A DNA stretch of 64,000 nucleotides from positions 62,001 to 126,000 of the forward strand of contig CALFBI010000009.1 of assembly GCA_937951675.1 (NCBI GenBank), in the 5' to 3' direction. Below, one piece after another: positions 53,798 to 62,365 of this stretch (positions are counted from its first letter, which is position 1; every line of letters begins with the position of its first letter). Source of the DNA: an uncultured Verrucomicrobiales bacterium (GTDB lineage: Bacteria > Verrucomicrobiota > Verrucomicrobiia > Verrucomicrobiales > Akkermansiaceae). The notes beneath the pieces were generated by a model. The model had not been told where the DNA came from. It made no database searches and saw only the letters and a list, made by a program, of their open reading frames with translations. Made by a program: the position numbers and the translations under genes.

Positions 53798-54733
53798 ATG
53801 ACATTTTCATCATTTCCTCTCCTTTTGGCCTCTGGTCTTCTTGCGCTTACTTCTTGCTCTAGCCTTCAAGAGCGCCCTCCCGAAATTGGAACCGCCACTC
53901 AAACTCTTCCTGAAGCAGACCTTCTGCTGAATCAAGCTCGCCAAGCTCAAGCGCAAGGCGACCAATCCAAAGCTCTTAAACTTTTTAAGAAAACCGCTAA
54001 AAGCTACCCTCTAACCGAGTCCGGCTCTCTTGCTCAATACGAATACGCTTCCCTTCTTTATTCAGAAGGAAAAGTGACCGATGCGTTCGATGCTTATCAA
54101 AAATTCATTGAAAGTAATCAAACAAGCAACCTGTATTCAAAAGCCCTCAAACGGCAATCTGATGTCGCCTTTGCATCCTCTAAGGGAGAGGTTAAACACC
54201 GATTCCTAGGCCTCAGTTCAAAAGTCGCCACTGGTAAAGTCATCAGCATGCTCGAAACAGTCCGAGAAAATGCCCCGCAAGCCCTGAGTGCTGAAAAAGC
54301 TCAATTCGAAATTGGGAAGATTCACCGCAGCTCCGGGAAACACAGCGAATCTGTCAAAGCCTTCAACAAGCTGGTATCCGAACAGCCCAATAGCACTCTA
54401 GCTCCTCAAGCCCAATACCTGATCGGGCTCTCTCTTCTCGAACAAGCACAGAATGGAAACCAAAACCAAGCGAATCGTGATGCCGCAAGACGCGCTTTTG
54501 AAGACTTAATTCAGGTCTACCCTAACTCAAATTACGTAGGGAAGGCTCGCCAAAAAATCACTCAAATTGAATCTGGCGATATTCAATCTAATTACGATGT
54601 CGCTGAATTCTACCGTAAAAAGGGACAAGTCAATTCTGCACGTTATTATTACGGTGAAGTGATCCGTCTTGGTAAAGGTTCCCCGCTCTCAAAAAAAGCA
54701 CAGGACAGCCTTAACTCCCTCCCCGCACAATAA
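53798..54733 (+). CDS. BamD/YbgF-like outer-membrane lipoprotein with TPR repeats
   Basis: 311 residues with a lipoprotein signal peptide (MTFSSFPLLLASGLLALTSC, lipobox LTSC). At least five TPR-like helix pairs follow, including QSKALKLFKKTAKSYPLTES, ESVKAFNKLVSEQPNST and AARRAFEDLIQVYPNSNYVG. This is the layout of BamD, an essential part of the outer-membrane protein assembly complex, though the protein is longer than proteobacterial BamD (about 245) and could be a relative such as YbgF/CpoB. It lies three bases before the LptE-like gene, which supports an envelope-assembly role. Confidence 0.75.
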   Translation: MTFSSFPLLLASGLLALTSCSSLQERPPEIGTATQTLPEADLLLNQARQAQAQGDQSKALKLFKKTAKSYPLTESGSLAQYEYASLLYSEGKVTDAFDAYQKFIESNQTSNLYSKALKRQSDVAFASSKGEVKHRFLGLSSKVATGKVISMLETVRENAPQALSAEKAQFEIGKIHRSSGKHSESVKAFNKLVSEQPNSTLAPQAQYLIGLSLLEQAQNGNQNQANRDAARRAFEDLIQVYPNSNYVGKARQKITQIESGDIQSNYDVAEFYRKKGQVNSARYYYGEVIRLGKGSPLSKKAQDSLNSLPAQ

Positions 54734-54736
54734 ACA

Positions 54737-55267
54737 ATGCGCGCTTCTCTTCACGCTTTAATCACTATATGCGGAGTAAGCTTCTTACTCTTCTTTTTCT
54801 CGTCTTGTTCAGGGTATGTCTTAGGGGGAGGGAAACCTGTCCAGTTGAATAAGGTTACAAACCTCTACATTCCTCTTTTCGACAACAGCACCCAAATCCC
54901 ACACGCTAATGTTCTAGCAACTAATTCGGTCGTCGATGCTATTACTCATGATGCGACTTATCGAATCACGTCTGAGCACAAAGCGGACGCGGTCCTCATC
55001 GGTAATTTCAAGCAGGTCAGGAATCAACAATCCCGCTCTCTTGAAGAAGATCGTCTTCGTTCCCAACGCTACAACCTCATTGTTTTACTTGAGTGGAAAG
55101 TGGTCGATATTAATGACCCTCAAAACGTCCTTTTCTCGGGATCTTCTAGTGGCCGCACTGACCTCTTTAACGAAAGAAACATTAGAGCCGCTCGAGCTAA
55201 TGTGCTTTCGGATGCCACCCAAAGAGCTGCCGAACGTCTTGTTTTACAAATCGCCGATGGACTCTAA
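54737..55267 (+). CDS. lptE: LptE-like LPS-assembly lipoprotein
   Basis: 176 residues with a lipoprotein signal (LLFFFSSC, then Ser-Gly-Tyr). The start of the mature protein (CSGYVLGGGKP, then VTNLYIPLFDNSTQIPHANV) matches the LptE/RlpB pattern, as do EHKADAVLIGNF and WKVVDINDPQ. LptE plugs LptD, which inserts lipopolysaccharide at the cell surface. It overlaps rsmI by 11 bases. With the BamD-like gene upstream it implies a Gram-negative envelope. Confidence 0.8.
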   Translation: MRASLHALITICGVSFLLFFFSSCSGYVLGGGKPVQLNKVTNLYIPLFDNSTQIPHANVLATNSVVDAITHDATYRITSEHKADAVLIGNFKQVRNQQSRSLEEDRLRSQRYNLIVLLEWKVVDINDPQNVLFSGSSSGRTDLFNERNIRAARANVLSDATQRAAERLVLQIADGL

Positions 55268-55970
55268 AAAAGAAAACAAAGAGCCCATTGAACTTGAAGC
55301 TCTCACTCTCGTGCCCACCCCGATTGGTAACCTTGCTGATATTACGCTGAGGGCACTTGAAGTTTTAAAAACGGTTGATCTCATTGCTTGTGAAGACACT
55401 CGTCATTCCAAGCGTCTTCTCAATCATTATGAAATCAATAAGCCTCTGATCTCCGTTCATGAGCACAATGAGGAAAAAAGAATCCCTGAACTCCTAGCCG
55501 AACTTAAAGCTGGCAAAAAAATAGCCCTTGTTAGTGATGCGGGAATGCCTGCCGTATCCGATCCTGGATACCGGCTTCTCCAAGCAACCATCCAAGCTGA
55601 ACTCAGCCATACAGTGCTTCCCGGAGCTTCTTCTGTAATGACCGCGCTAGTGGGGTCAGGTTTAGCCCCTCTTCCATTTAGTTTTTACGGTTTTCTTCCC
55701 GTCAAAAAAGGAAAACGCCTCAAAGCCCTCGAAGCAGGTCTAAGCACTCAAGCTACCAGCATCTTTTTTGAATCTCCGCACCGACTGAAGTCTACGCTCG
55801 AAATTCTCAATGAACATCACCCCGAAGCCTCCATTTGCGTGGCTCGGGAATTGACTAAAAAATTCGAGACCTACCACCGCGGCAGTAGTCATGAAGTTTA
55901 TGACTATTTCCAAGAGCGGTCTGTAAAAGGAGAAATTGTCCTTCTCTTATACCCTGCTGAAAAATGTTAA
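55257..55970 (+). CDS. rsmI: 16S rRNA 2'-O-ribose C1402 methyltransferase RsmI
   Basis: 237 residues, start ATG 55257 overlapping the lptE end. RsmI methylates the ribose of C1402 in the 16S decoding centre using S-adenosylmethionine. Family motifs: LVPTPIGNLADITLRALEVL, IACEDTRHSKRLLNHY, ALVSDAGMPAVSDPGYRL, GASSVMTALVGSGL, FYGFLP and FFESPHRL. The full domain is present and slightly shorter than E. coli (286), as the extra C-terminal segment is missing. It overlaps the following gene by seven bases. Confidence 0.95.
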   Translation: MDSKKENKEPIELEALTLVPTPIGNLADITLRALEVLKTVDLIACEDTRHSKRLLNHYEINKPLISVHEHNEEKRIPELLAELKAGKKIALVSDAGMPAVSDPGYRLLQATIQAELSHTVLPGASSVMTALVGSGLAPLPFSFYGFLPVKKGKRLKALEAGLSTQATSIFFESPHRLKSTLEILNEHHPEASICVARELTKKFETYHRGSSHEVYDYFQERSVKGEIVLLLYPAEKC

Positions 55971-56893
55971 GCTTTTCAACCTGTTGGAATAACCATCGCC
56001 ATAACGATGGAGAGGCCGTAATCGACGAAATTCTTGAACTCGGGTTTTCTAATATCGAATTAAGCCACGGGATGACGATCACAAAGCTCCCTGGCTTCCA
56101 AAAGGCTTTTGCTGACGGCCGGTTTACGTGCTCTGGAGTTCATAATTTTTTTCCTTCGCCTACGGAGGTTATGATTGATGCTCCAGACGCTTACGAGTTC
56201 AGTGCTCCTGTCGCTTATGATCGTGAACGAGCGATGGAAATGACAGAGCGCACTCTTGACTACGCAGCGGAGTTTAAGGCGAAATACGTCGTTTTACATA
56301 TGGGATCTGTTCCTAAAATGCCCCATTCAAAATGGTCTGGCAAACTGATCCAAACTCTTAAAAAAGAAGGTATCGAGAGCCCTCAATTTAAAAAAATCAA
56401 AATCAAATGCGAGAAACGTCGTAAGAAAAAGGGAATCATTCCTTTCTCTCATTCTATGGTCGCTCTTGAAAAAATTGCCGCGTATGCCGAAAAAGTAGGC
56501 GTCCCGGTGGCCGTCGAATCACGGTCCAAATACGAAGACATTCCTTATCAACCCGAAATGCTTTTCATGATGGAGCATTTCAAAGATAATCCATGGGTCG
56601 GATATTGGCATGATTTCGGCCACGTGCAGCTGCAACATCAACTCACTTTCAATGACCATGAAGAATGGCTCAAGACCTTTCATTCTTACCTCATCGGAGG
56701 CCACCTCCACGACGTTGAAGAACCTATGAGGGATCACCGCGTTCCTTTCACCGGGATCATTGATTACGATCAGCTCGTCCCTTATTTCCCTTCGAATTGC
56801 CCGATTGTATGGGAGCTTTCCCCGACCCGAAAATCGGCACAAATCAGGGAAGCTCTCGAAATATGGAAGCAAAAATTCCCGGAGCGAACTTAG
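55964..56893 (+). CDS. TIM-barrel sugar-phosphate isomerase/epimerase-type protein
   Basis: 309 residues of the xylose-isomerase-like TIM-barrel superfamily (AP endonuclease 2 fold). It starts LSFSTCWNNHRHNDGEAVID, keeps the metal-ligand type residues in VAVESRSKYED, WVGYWHDFGHVQLQH and LIGGHLHDVEE, and ends IREALEIWKQK. A Lys/Arg-rich insertion (about 140-155) is unusual. Real substrates of such proteins vary widely, so no reaction is assigned. Its ATG overlaps the rsmI stop. The gene ends about 110 bases before the tRNA. Confidence 0.75.
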   Translation: MLSFSTCWNNHRHNDGEAVIDEILELGFSNIELSHGMTITKLPGFQKAFADGRFTCSGVHNFFPSPTEVMIDAPDAYEFSAPVAYDRERAMEMTERTLDYAAEFKAKYVVLHMGSVPKMPHSKWSGKLIQTLKKEGIESPQFKKIKIKCEKRRKKKGIIPFSHSMVALEKIAAYAEKVGVPVAVESRSKYEDIPYQPEMLFMMEHFKDNPWVGYWHDFGHVQLQHQLTFNDHEEWLKTFHSYLIGGHLHDVEEPMRDHRVPFTGIIDYDQLVPYFPSNCPIVWELSPTRKSAQIREALEIWKQKFPERT

Positions 56894-57007
56894 CTCAAAG
56901 GTCTTAGCCTTCTCTAAAGCCTTCTCCCTTTTCTTTCTCTTGTTTTGGCGGTTCTTCTCCGTTGACAAATGAATCCAAACCGGCAGGATTCACCTCTATT
57001 AACTGAA

Positions 57008-57092
57008 GGCGGCGTGGCGGAATTGGTAGACGCGGCGGATTCAAAATCCGCTTCTTTCGGGAGTGAGGGTTCGAGTCCCTCCGCCGCTACCA
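57008..57092 (+). tRNA. tRNA-Leu (anticodon CAA)
   Basis: An 85-base cloverleaf with 3' CCA encoded. The acceptor arms are GGCGGCG and CGCCGCT (one G-U pair). The D region is TGGCGGAATTGGTAGACGC, and the anticodon stem GCGGA/TCCGC surrounds TTCAAAA, giving anticodon CAA for codon UUG. A long variable arm (class II) and T arm GAGGG-TTCGAGT-CCCTC follow. Confidence 0.97.
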
Positions 57093-57153
57093 TTCAGTGG
57101 GGTCAAATAGTTTAATTCGTAACAGCATCCCCCCTTTCTCTCTTACTTGCACC

Positions 57154-58476
57154 ATGATGACAGAACTGCGAGAACAAGCCACTTCGATCGTATCTCGATT
57201 AAGGACAGAGGGTCATGAAACCTACTTTGCAGGAGGCTGTGTTCGGGACCGCCTCTTAAACCAAACTCCGAAAGATTACGATATCGCGACCTCTGCCACT
57301 CCCGAGGAAGTGATGAGGCTTTATCCTGATTCTGATTCGGTAGGAGCTCACTTCGGTGTCATTTTGGTGCGCCTTTCTGGAGCTCACTTCGAAGTCGCCA
57401 CCTTTCGAGAAGATGGCGAATACTCCGATGGGCGCCGACCAGATCAAGTTGTGTTCAGTAATGCCCAACAAGATGCGCAGCGAAGAGATTTCACCATTAA
57501 CGGGCTTTTTGAAGACCCGATCACCGGTGAGATCATTGACTTTGTAGGAGGACTTGATGACCTCAAATCTCATTGCTTGCGGGCTATTGGAAACCCTGCT
57601 CAGCGATTTCAAGAAGATGCCCTTCGGCTCATGCGAGCCATTCGCTTCTCCCTTAAAACAGGTTTTACTATTGAGAACTCCACCTGGAGTGCCATCACTC
57701 AACATTCCTCTCTCCTTTCCGATATCAGCATCGAAAGAATTACCCAAGAGTTCAGCGCGATCTTAATGCACCCTCAACGTCGCCAGGGGGTTGAAAAACT
57801 TGTGAAATCAGGCTTAATCCGCGAGTTTTTACCTGAAATTCTAGATCTGATCGGTTGTGAACAACCTCCTGAGCATCACCCTGAAGGAGATGTCTACACT
57901 CATACCTGTATCGCCCTAGAACACCTTCCTCCGGATCCCCCTCTCTCGCTTTGTTTCGCAATGCTTTTACATGATATCGCAAAACCAGCGACTTTTGCTT
58001 ACGATGCTGAAAAGAAAAAAATCAGCTTTCACGGGCACGAACACCTCGGAGCTCAAATGGCAGAATCTATTCTGCGTAGGCTCAAGGTCTCGAATCAACT
58101 CCGAGAGACGGTAGTGACCATGGTGAGTCGGCATATGCAGTTCATGAATGTGACGAAAATGCGCACCGCCACTCTTAAAAGGTTTATGGCTTCAGAGCAT
58201 TTCGAACAGGAAATAGCTCTCCACCAAGCGGATTGCCTCAGTAGTAATGGCCAGCTCGAAAACTTTGAATTCATCAGGGCACAATATGAAAGTTACGAAG
58301 ATCAACCCGTCCTACCTCAACCGCTTCTTACTGGGGCCGACCTTATTCAGCATCACCTGTCTCCTGGCCCGCTCTTCAGGCAGATCTTGACTGAAGCGCA
58401 GACCGAGCAGCTCGAAAATAGACTTACAACAAGAGAAGAAGCTCTCGCCTGGTTGACTCAAAAACTCACTTCATAA
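57154..58476 (+). CDS. cca: CCA tRNA nucleotidyltransferase with HD domain
   Basis: 440 residues from ATG 57154 (MMTELREQA). The class II nucleotidyltransferase signature is AGGCVRDRLLNQTPKDYDIA, with the two catalytic Asp of DYDI, and then DRRPDQVVF-type and RRDFTINGLF. The C-terminal HD phosphohydrolase has LHDIAKPATF and RHMQF-type residues. The enzyme adds or repairs the CCA end of tRNAs. Because poly(A) polymerases and CC-adding enzymes look similar, activity could be partial; the neighbouring tRNA-Leu already encodes CCA. Confidence 0.9.
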   Translation: MMTELREQATSIVSRLRTEGHETYFAGGCVRDRLLNQTPKDYDIATSATPEEVMRLYPDSDSVGAHFGVILVRLSGAHFEVATFREDGEYSDGRRPDQVVFSNAQQDAQRRDFTINGLFEDPITGEIIDFVGGLDDLKSHCLRAIGNPAQRFQEDALRLMRAIRFSLKTGFTIENSTWSAITQHSSLLSDISIERITQEFSAILMHPQRRQGVEKLVKSGLIREFLPEILDLIGCEQPPEHHPEGDVYTHTCIALEHLPPDPPLSLCFAMLLHDIAKPATFAYDAEKKKISFHGHEHLGAQMAESILRRLKVSNQLRETVVTMVSRHMQFMNVTKMRTATLKRFMASEHFEQEIALHQADCLSSNGQLENFEFIRAQYESYEDQPVLPQPLLTGADLIQHHLSPGPLFRQILTEAQTEQLENRLTTREEALAWLTQKLTS

Positions 58477-58532
58477 TTTATTTCCGCTTCGACAGATGCC
58501 TGATCCCGTGCATTGATAAGGGTATTCAAAAC

Positions 58533-59645
58533 ATGAGCATGACGAAGATTCCTACAGAACACGACGATCCTATTAATTCTCAAATTCTGAGTATTTCAGA
58601 AGACCTGATCGCGGGGTTTCAGCGCCACCCTTTCCAAGTCATTGCCGAGCAATCTGGGATCGAGCTCCCGATCGTGATTGAACGTATTCGCGCCATGCTC
58701 GAAGCCGGAATTATCCGACGAGTGCGTCAGACTTTATTATCGACTAAACTTGCTCACGGAGCCTTAGTTGCCTGGAAATTACCCGAGTCAAAGCTCAACG
58801 CCGCATTTGACTTCATGGCCAAAGAAGACCCTTTCTCAGGGCATGTTGTTATTCGCTCAACCGACACAAAAGTTTCAGGCTCTGGTTACCGGCTTTGGAC
58901 CACTCTCAAGGTCCCTCAAGGAGAGAAGCTCGAAGACCACGCTGATGTCCTCAAACGTATCGTCGGGGCGGAAGAATACCTCCTCATGCCTGCGCATGGT
59001 GTTTTCACTTTAGGTGTAGGACATGTCCGGCGTAAGGGCCTCGAATATGGCGCTAAAGTAGATGAGCCAGCTTCCATGATGACGACCCAAACCGTCCAGT
59101 TAAGTGATGAAGAATGGAACATTCTCTTGCACCTGAAAGAAGAGCTCACCCCAGAAGAAATCAATGAAAACCCATGGGAAGCACGAGCCCAACGAGCTGG
59201 AGTTTCTCTAGAACGCTTTTTTGAGGTCGCAGAAGGACTTAACCAAAAAAAAGTCATCGGCCGGTTCTCTACCTTCTTGGAACATGTAAAACCTTCCGAG
59301 CAATCCGGTAAAAGAGTCACTCGATTTAATGGACTCTTCCATTGGGCCGTGCCAAAAGGGAAAGAAATCGAAGCGGGCGGCGAAGTCGGGCGACACCATT
59401 GTATGACTCATGCCTACTGGCGCGAGGGAGGCCCTCAATTTGGAAATGTCAATGTGATGGGCGTGGTTCATGGCACCGAAAAAGAGAAAGTTCTCAAACA
59501 TAAAGAAGCGATTGATAAGCACCTCGCCTCTTGCGGAATCGAAGTCTCATATACCAATGTGTTTTGGGGTGGGCGCAGTGAAATTGTTCCTTCTGAAATC
59601 TCTCCCGTGATTTATCGAGAGTGGCACGAGAAACACAGTCACTAA
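58533..59645 (+). CDS. Fused AhbA/AhbB-like Lrp/AsnC-family protein (possible siroheme decarboxylase)
   Basis: 370 residues in two related halves. Each has an N-terminal winged-helix segment: FQRHPFQVIAEQSGIELPIV with IIRRVRQTLL in the first, and ENPWEARAQRAGVSLERFFE with VIGRFSTFLEH in the second. Each then has an AsnC-type ligand domain (ALVAWKLPESKL and LFHWAVPKGKE). This is the arrangement of the AhbA-AhbB siroheme decarboxylase pair, here joined into one chain. Such enzymes remove carboxyl groups from siroheme on the alternative heme or heme d1 route. No other heme genes are nearby, so a transcription-factor role remains possible. Confidence 0.65.
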   Translation: MSMTKIPTEHDDPINSQILSISEDLIAGFQRHPFQVIAEQSGIELPIVIERIRAMLEAGIIRRVRQTLLSTKLAHGALVAWKLPESKLNAAFDFMAKEDPFSGHVVIRSTDTKVSGSGYRLWTTLKVPQGEKLEDHADVLKRIVGAEEYLLMPAHGVFTLGVGHVRRKGLEYGAKVDEPASMMTTQTVQLSDEEWNILLHLKEELTPEEINENPWEARAQRAGVSLERFFEVAEGLNQKKVIGRFSTFLEHVKPSEQSGKRVTRFNGLFHWAVPKGKEIEAGGEVGRHHCMTHAYWREGGPQFGNVNVMGVVHGTEKEKVLKHKEAIDKHLASCGIEVSYTNVFWGGRSEIVPSEISPVIYREWHEKHSH

Positions 59646-59668
59646 CCCCCCTTTTAGACCTCCGCATT

Positions 59669-60352
59669 ATGGCAACTATTTTGATCATTGAAGACGAGAA
59701 AGACATCTCTGATCTTGTTGCCTATCATCTTAAAAAAGAGGGTTTTGAGACTATTCAAGCCTTCAACGGAAACACTGGATACCTTCAAGCAAAAGAATTT
59801 CTCCCTCACCTCATCATCCTCGATTTGATGCTCCCAGAAATTGACGGAATTACTCTTTATAAAGAGTTTAGCAACCATCCTAAACTTAAAGAAATCCCCG
59901 TCATTATGCTCACAGCCAAGAGCCAAACGGAAGACCGCATTAATGGTCTTTCTCTAGGGGCTGATGATTACATCACAAAACCCTTCAGCCCCAAAGAATT
60001 GGTATTAAGAGTGCAGTCATTACTCCGAAGGTCTTATCAATCTCAACCGGCTCTTCACAAGCAGTCGACCGAGGGTATTGGTGTGAACCCTTCTCAACTT
60101 ACCACAGTCATTAAGGGAGAAGAAATCGAGCTCACCTCCATCGAATTCAAACTTTTCTCATACCTCTTAGAAAGAGCGAACCACACTCAAAGCCGCCATG
60201 ACATTCTTAAGGCTATTTGGGGGTATAGTGACCAAGTGAATAGTCGAACCCTGGACTCTCACATGAAGCGCCTTCGCCAAAAATTAAATACTCATTCTGA
60301 CATCATTGAAACGATCAGAGGAGTAGGATACCGACTCTCTCTTAAAAAATGA
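59669..60352 (+). CDS. phoB: PhoB-like response regulator
   Basis: 227 residues from ATG 59669. An N-terminal receiver domain (IIEDEKDISDLVAYH acidic pocket; phosphorylated Asp52 in LIILDLMLPEIDG; Lys in ITKPFSPKELVLRV) precedes an OmpR/PhoB-type winged helix (IELTSIEFKLFSYLLERA to SRTLDSHMKRLRQKL and IETIRGVGYRL). The pairing with a PhoR-like kinase overlapping by four bases suggests phosphate control, but no pst or pho genes lie nearby. Confidence 0.85.
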   Translation: MATILIIEDEKDISDLVAYHLKKEGFETIQAFNGNTGYLQAKEFLPHLIILDLMLPEIDGITLYKEFSNHPKLKEIPVIMLTAKSQTEDRINGLSLGADDYITKPFSPKELVLRVQSLLRRSYQSQPALHKQSTEGIGVNPSQLTTVIKGEEIELTSIEFKLFSYLLERANHTQSRHDILKAIWGYSDQVNSRTLDSHMKRLRQKLNTHSDIIETIRGVGYRLSLKK

Positions 60353-61563
60353 TTTGGGTTCTTAGCGCTACTTGCCTCCTCCTTTCAGTCATTGCGATTT
60401 TTCAATACCGATGGAGAAAGCAGGAGTTAGAAAAATATGGTCATGAACTCAGCTCTCAATTTAGCGAAAAAAAAACAGAACTGACCGCTCAAATCACAGA
60501 ACGGGACCTCCTCTTAAATACGATCCCAGAAGGGTTTTTTCTTTTTGATAATGAGGGAGAAATTCTCTACGCCAATCAACCTGCTCACTCTTTACTAGGC
60601 CACCGAGCAGTGATCGGATCTTCTGTCCACCAGGCACTCCTTCACCCAGATCTCATCACGCTATCGAGATCTTGTTTAGAGCATAAAAAAACTCAGCAAG
60701 AGCATTTTCTTTATCATTCCAATGCGTCCCCTCTTCAGTCGGCGCATCAAAGCCATTACTCTACCCTCGCTTTTCATTGTTCCAGTGGCCCGGTAGAAAA
60801 CACTGATAAAAACTACTTCATTATTAAAGATCTCTCTTCTCAACATCATACCGACCAAATTAAAAAAGATTTTGTCGCGAATGCTTCCCACGAATTGAGA
60901 ACTCCCCTTTCTATCATTCAAGGTTATCTCGAAACGATAGAAGATGACAATCTCGTTCAGACAGATGCCGCCATGTGTCAGAAATTCCTGGAAATCATAG
61001 GAAAACACACCAAGCGAATCACCATCATTATTGAAGAGATGCTCCTCCTCTCTCGCATCGAAGCCAGTGAGGAATCTCCTCATATGAATAAAGCCTCTTT
61101 TTCTCTCCAAAACTGTGTTCAAGAAGTTCTTGAAAGGCTCGATTCCATGATTACGGACGAAACCGACATTCAGATTAAACTTCACCACAGAGAGTTAAAA
61201 ATACAAGGGGACGCTCTCTATTGGGATCAGATCTTTTTCAACCTCATCGAAAATGCTCTCAAACAGAATAAAAATGGCCCACTTCAAGTGACTATTTCTT
61301 CCAAGATCACTCCCGAAGGCCTCTTCCAAATCGAAGTCACTGACACTGGTGTCGGAATTCCTTCCAAAGACCTCACTTACCTGTTTAACCGTTTCTATCG
61401 CGTGGAAAAACACCATTCCCAGGAAGAGACCAAAGGAACAGGCTTAGGGCTCGCCATTGTCAAACATGCGGTCGAAGTTCATGGAGGAACCATCACCGCC
61501 AGTTCTTCGTTGGGAGAATACACCACATTCACGATCTCTTTACCCCGTGAGATTATTGATTAA
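60349..61563 (+). CDS. phoR: PhoR-like sensor histidine kinase
   Basis: 404 residues. One N-terminal membrane segment (MIWVLSATCLLLSVIAIFQY) without a periplasmic domain is followed by a short coiled coil and a PAS-like region (LLNTIPEGFFLFDNEGEIL, about 55-150). The H-box His181 is in NASHELRTPLSII, then the catalytic domain has N-box FNLIENALKQN, G1 DTGVGIP and G2 TKGTGLGLAIV. With only one membrane segment it probably senses through a partner, as PhoR does with PstSCAB-PhoU. The ATG overlaps the phoB stop. Confidence 0.85.
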   Translation: MIWVLSATCLLLSVIAIFQYRWRKQELEKYGHELSSQFSEKKTELTAQITERDLLLNTIPEGFFLFDNEGEILYANQPAHSLLGHRAVIGSSVHQALLHPDLITLSRSCLEHKKTQQEHFLYHSNASPLQSAHQSHYSTLAFHCSSGPVENTDKNYFIIKDLSSQHHTDQIKKDFVANASHELRTPLSIIQGYLETIEDDNLVQTDAAMCQKFLEIIGKHTKRITIIIEEMLLLSRIEASEESPHMNKASFSLQNCVQEVLERLDSMITDETDIQIKLHHRELKIQGDALYWDQIFFNLIENALKQNKNGPLQVTISSKITPEGLFQIEVTDTGVGIPSKDLTYLFNRFYRVEKHHSQEETKGTGLGLAIVKHAVEVHGGTITASSSLGEYTTFTISLPREIID

Positions 61564-61628
61564 ATTCCTGAGCTTTCTTCCACTTTTTCTTTGCCAAATG
61601 AGGTGAATTCGCGACACTATCTTCCTCA

Positions 61629-62309
61629 ATGCCTAGAATTATTGTCACCCAACCTGATCAGGACCCTCAGCCCTATAAAATCCCTAGTGACATGAAAACG
61701 ATTGTCATAGGAAGAGACCCTAGCTGCCAGATTATTCTAGAAGACTTATCCTCCTCAGGCTTTCATGCTGAAATCCGAAAAGTGCAAGGCGGCTATATCG
61801 TCAAAGACACTGACTCGACCAACGGAATCAAAATTAACGGGAAGAAAAAGCCTGTCATTGACTTAGATCGTCCTCGTAAATTCCAGATTGGAGATGTCGC
61901 CTTTGAAGTCTCCTTTAGCGACGAAGAAAAGGAAGAAATCGCGCAGCACCCTTTTGAATCTCGTGAAGAAGACACCTCTTCTGAAACGGAAAAAAGCTTC
62001 GAGCCCACTCCGACCGGTGATATCAAAACCACCGCCTTAAGAGAAAGTGGCTCTAAAAAGCCTCAAGCCATTGTCAATGCTGGACCAGCCACCATGCCAG
62101 CACATCGCACTTCTCAGGCCGCTGCTCTTCCTCCTCAGAAAGAAAATGGATTCGTTGGTTTTCTTAGTATGGTCGTGATTCTCGTCATCGGAGCTCTTGC
62201 CTTTTTATTCGGAATGTCAAAGAAACACGAAGCGCTTGGCGGTTCTGATTTCTGGGGGCTCCTTTTTAACGGACAACAAACCACTCAAGTCGAAACACCT
62301 GAGAAATGA
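61629..62309 (+). CDS. FHA-domain membrane protein
   Basis: 226 residues. An N-terminal FHA domain (about 15-105), which binds phosphothreonine peptides, has the conserved TIVIGRDPSCQIILED, SSSGFHAEI and DTDSTNGIKINGK motifs. A Glu/Ser/Thr-rich linker follows. One membrane segment (FVGFLSMVVILVIGALAFLF, about 180-200) anchors it, with a short tail beyond. The partner kinase or phosphoprotein is not in the window. It comes directly after phoR but with its own leader of about 65 bases. Confidence 0.8.
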   Translation: MPRIIVTQPDQDPQPYKIPSDMKTIVIGRDPSCQIILEDLSSSGFHAEIRKVQGGYIVKDTDSTNGIKINGKKKPVIDLDRPRKFQIGDVAFEVSFSDEEKEEIAQHPFESREEDTSSETEKSFEPTPTGDIKTTALRESGSKKPQAIVNAGPATMPAHRTSQAAALPPQKENGFVGFLSMVVILVIGALAFLFGMSKKHEALGGSDFWGLLFNGQQTTQVETPEK

Positions 62310-62365
62310 TTCAGTGACCTCCTTGTGCATCTAAAAAACTTTTATTAGTTTTAGCAAATCTCATC

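Noticed and set aside
56519-56968. 149-codon open frame on the minus strand, with a Lys/Arg-rich start
   Set aside because: It is almost entirely inside the TIM-barrel gene on the other strand, whose sequence is clearly protein-like, and the minus-strand product resembles no family.
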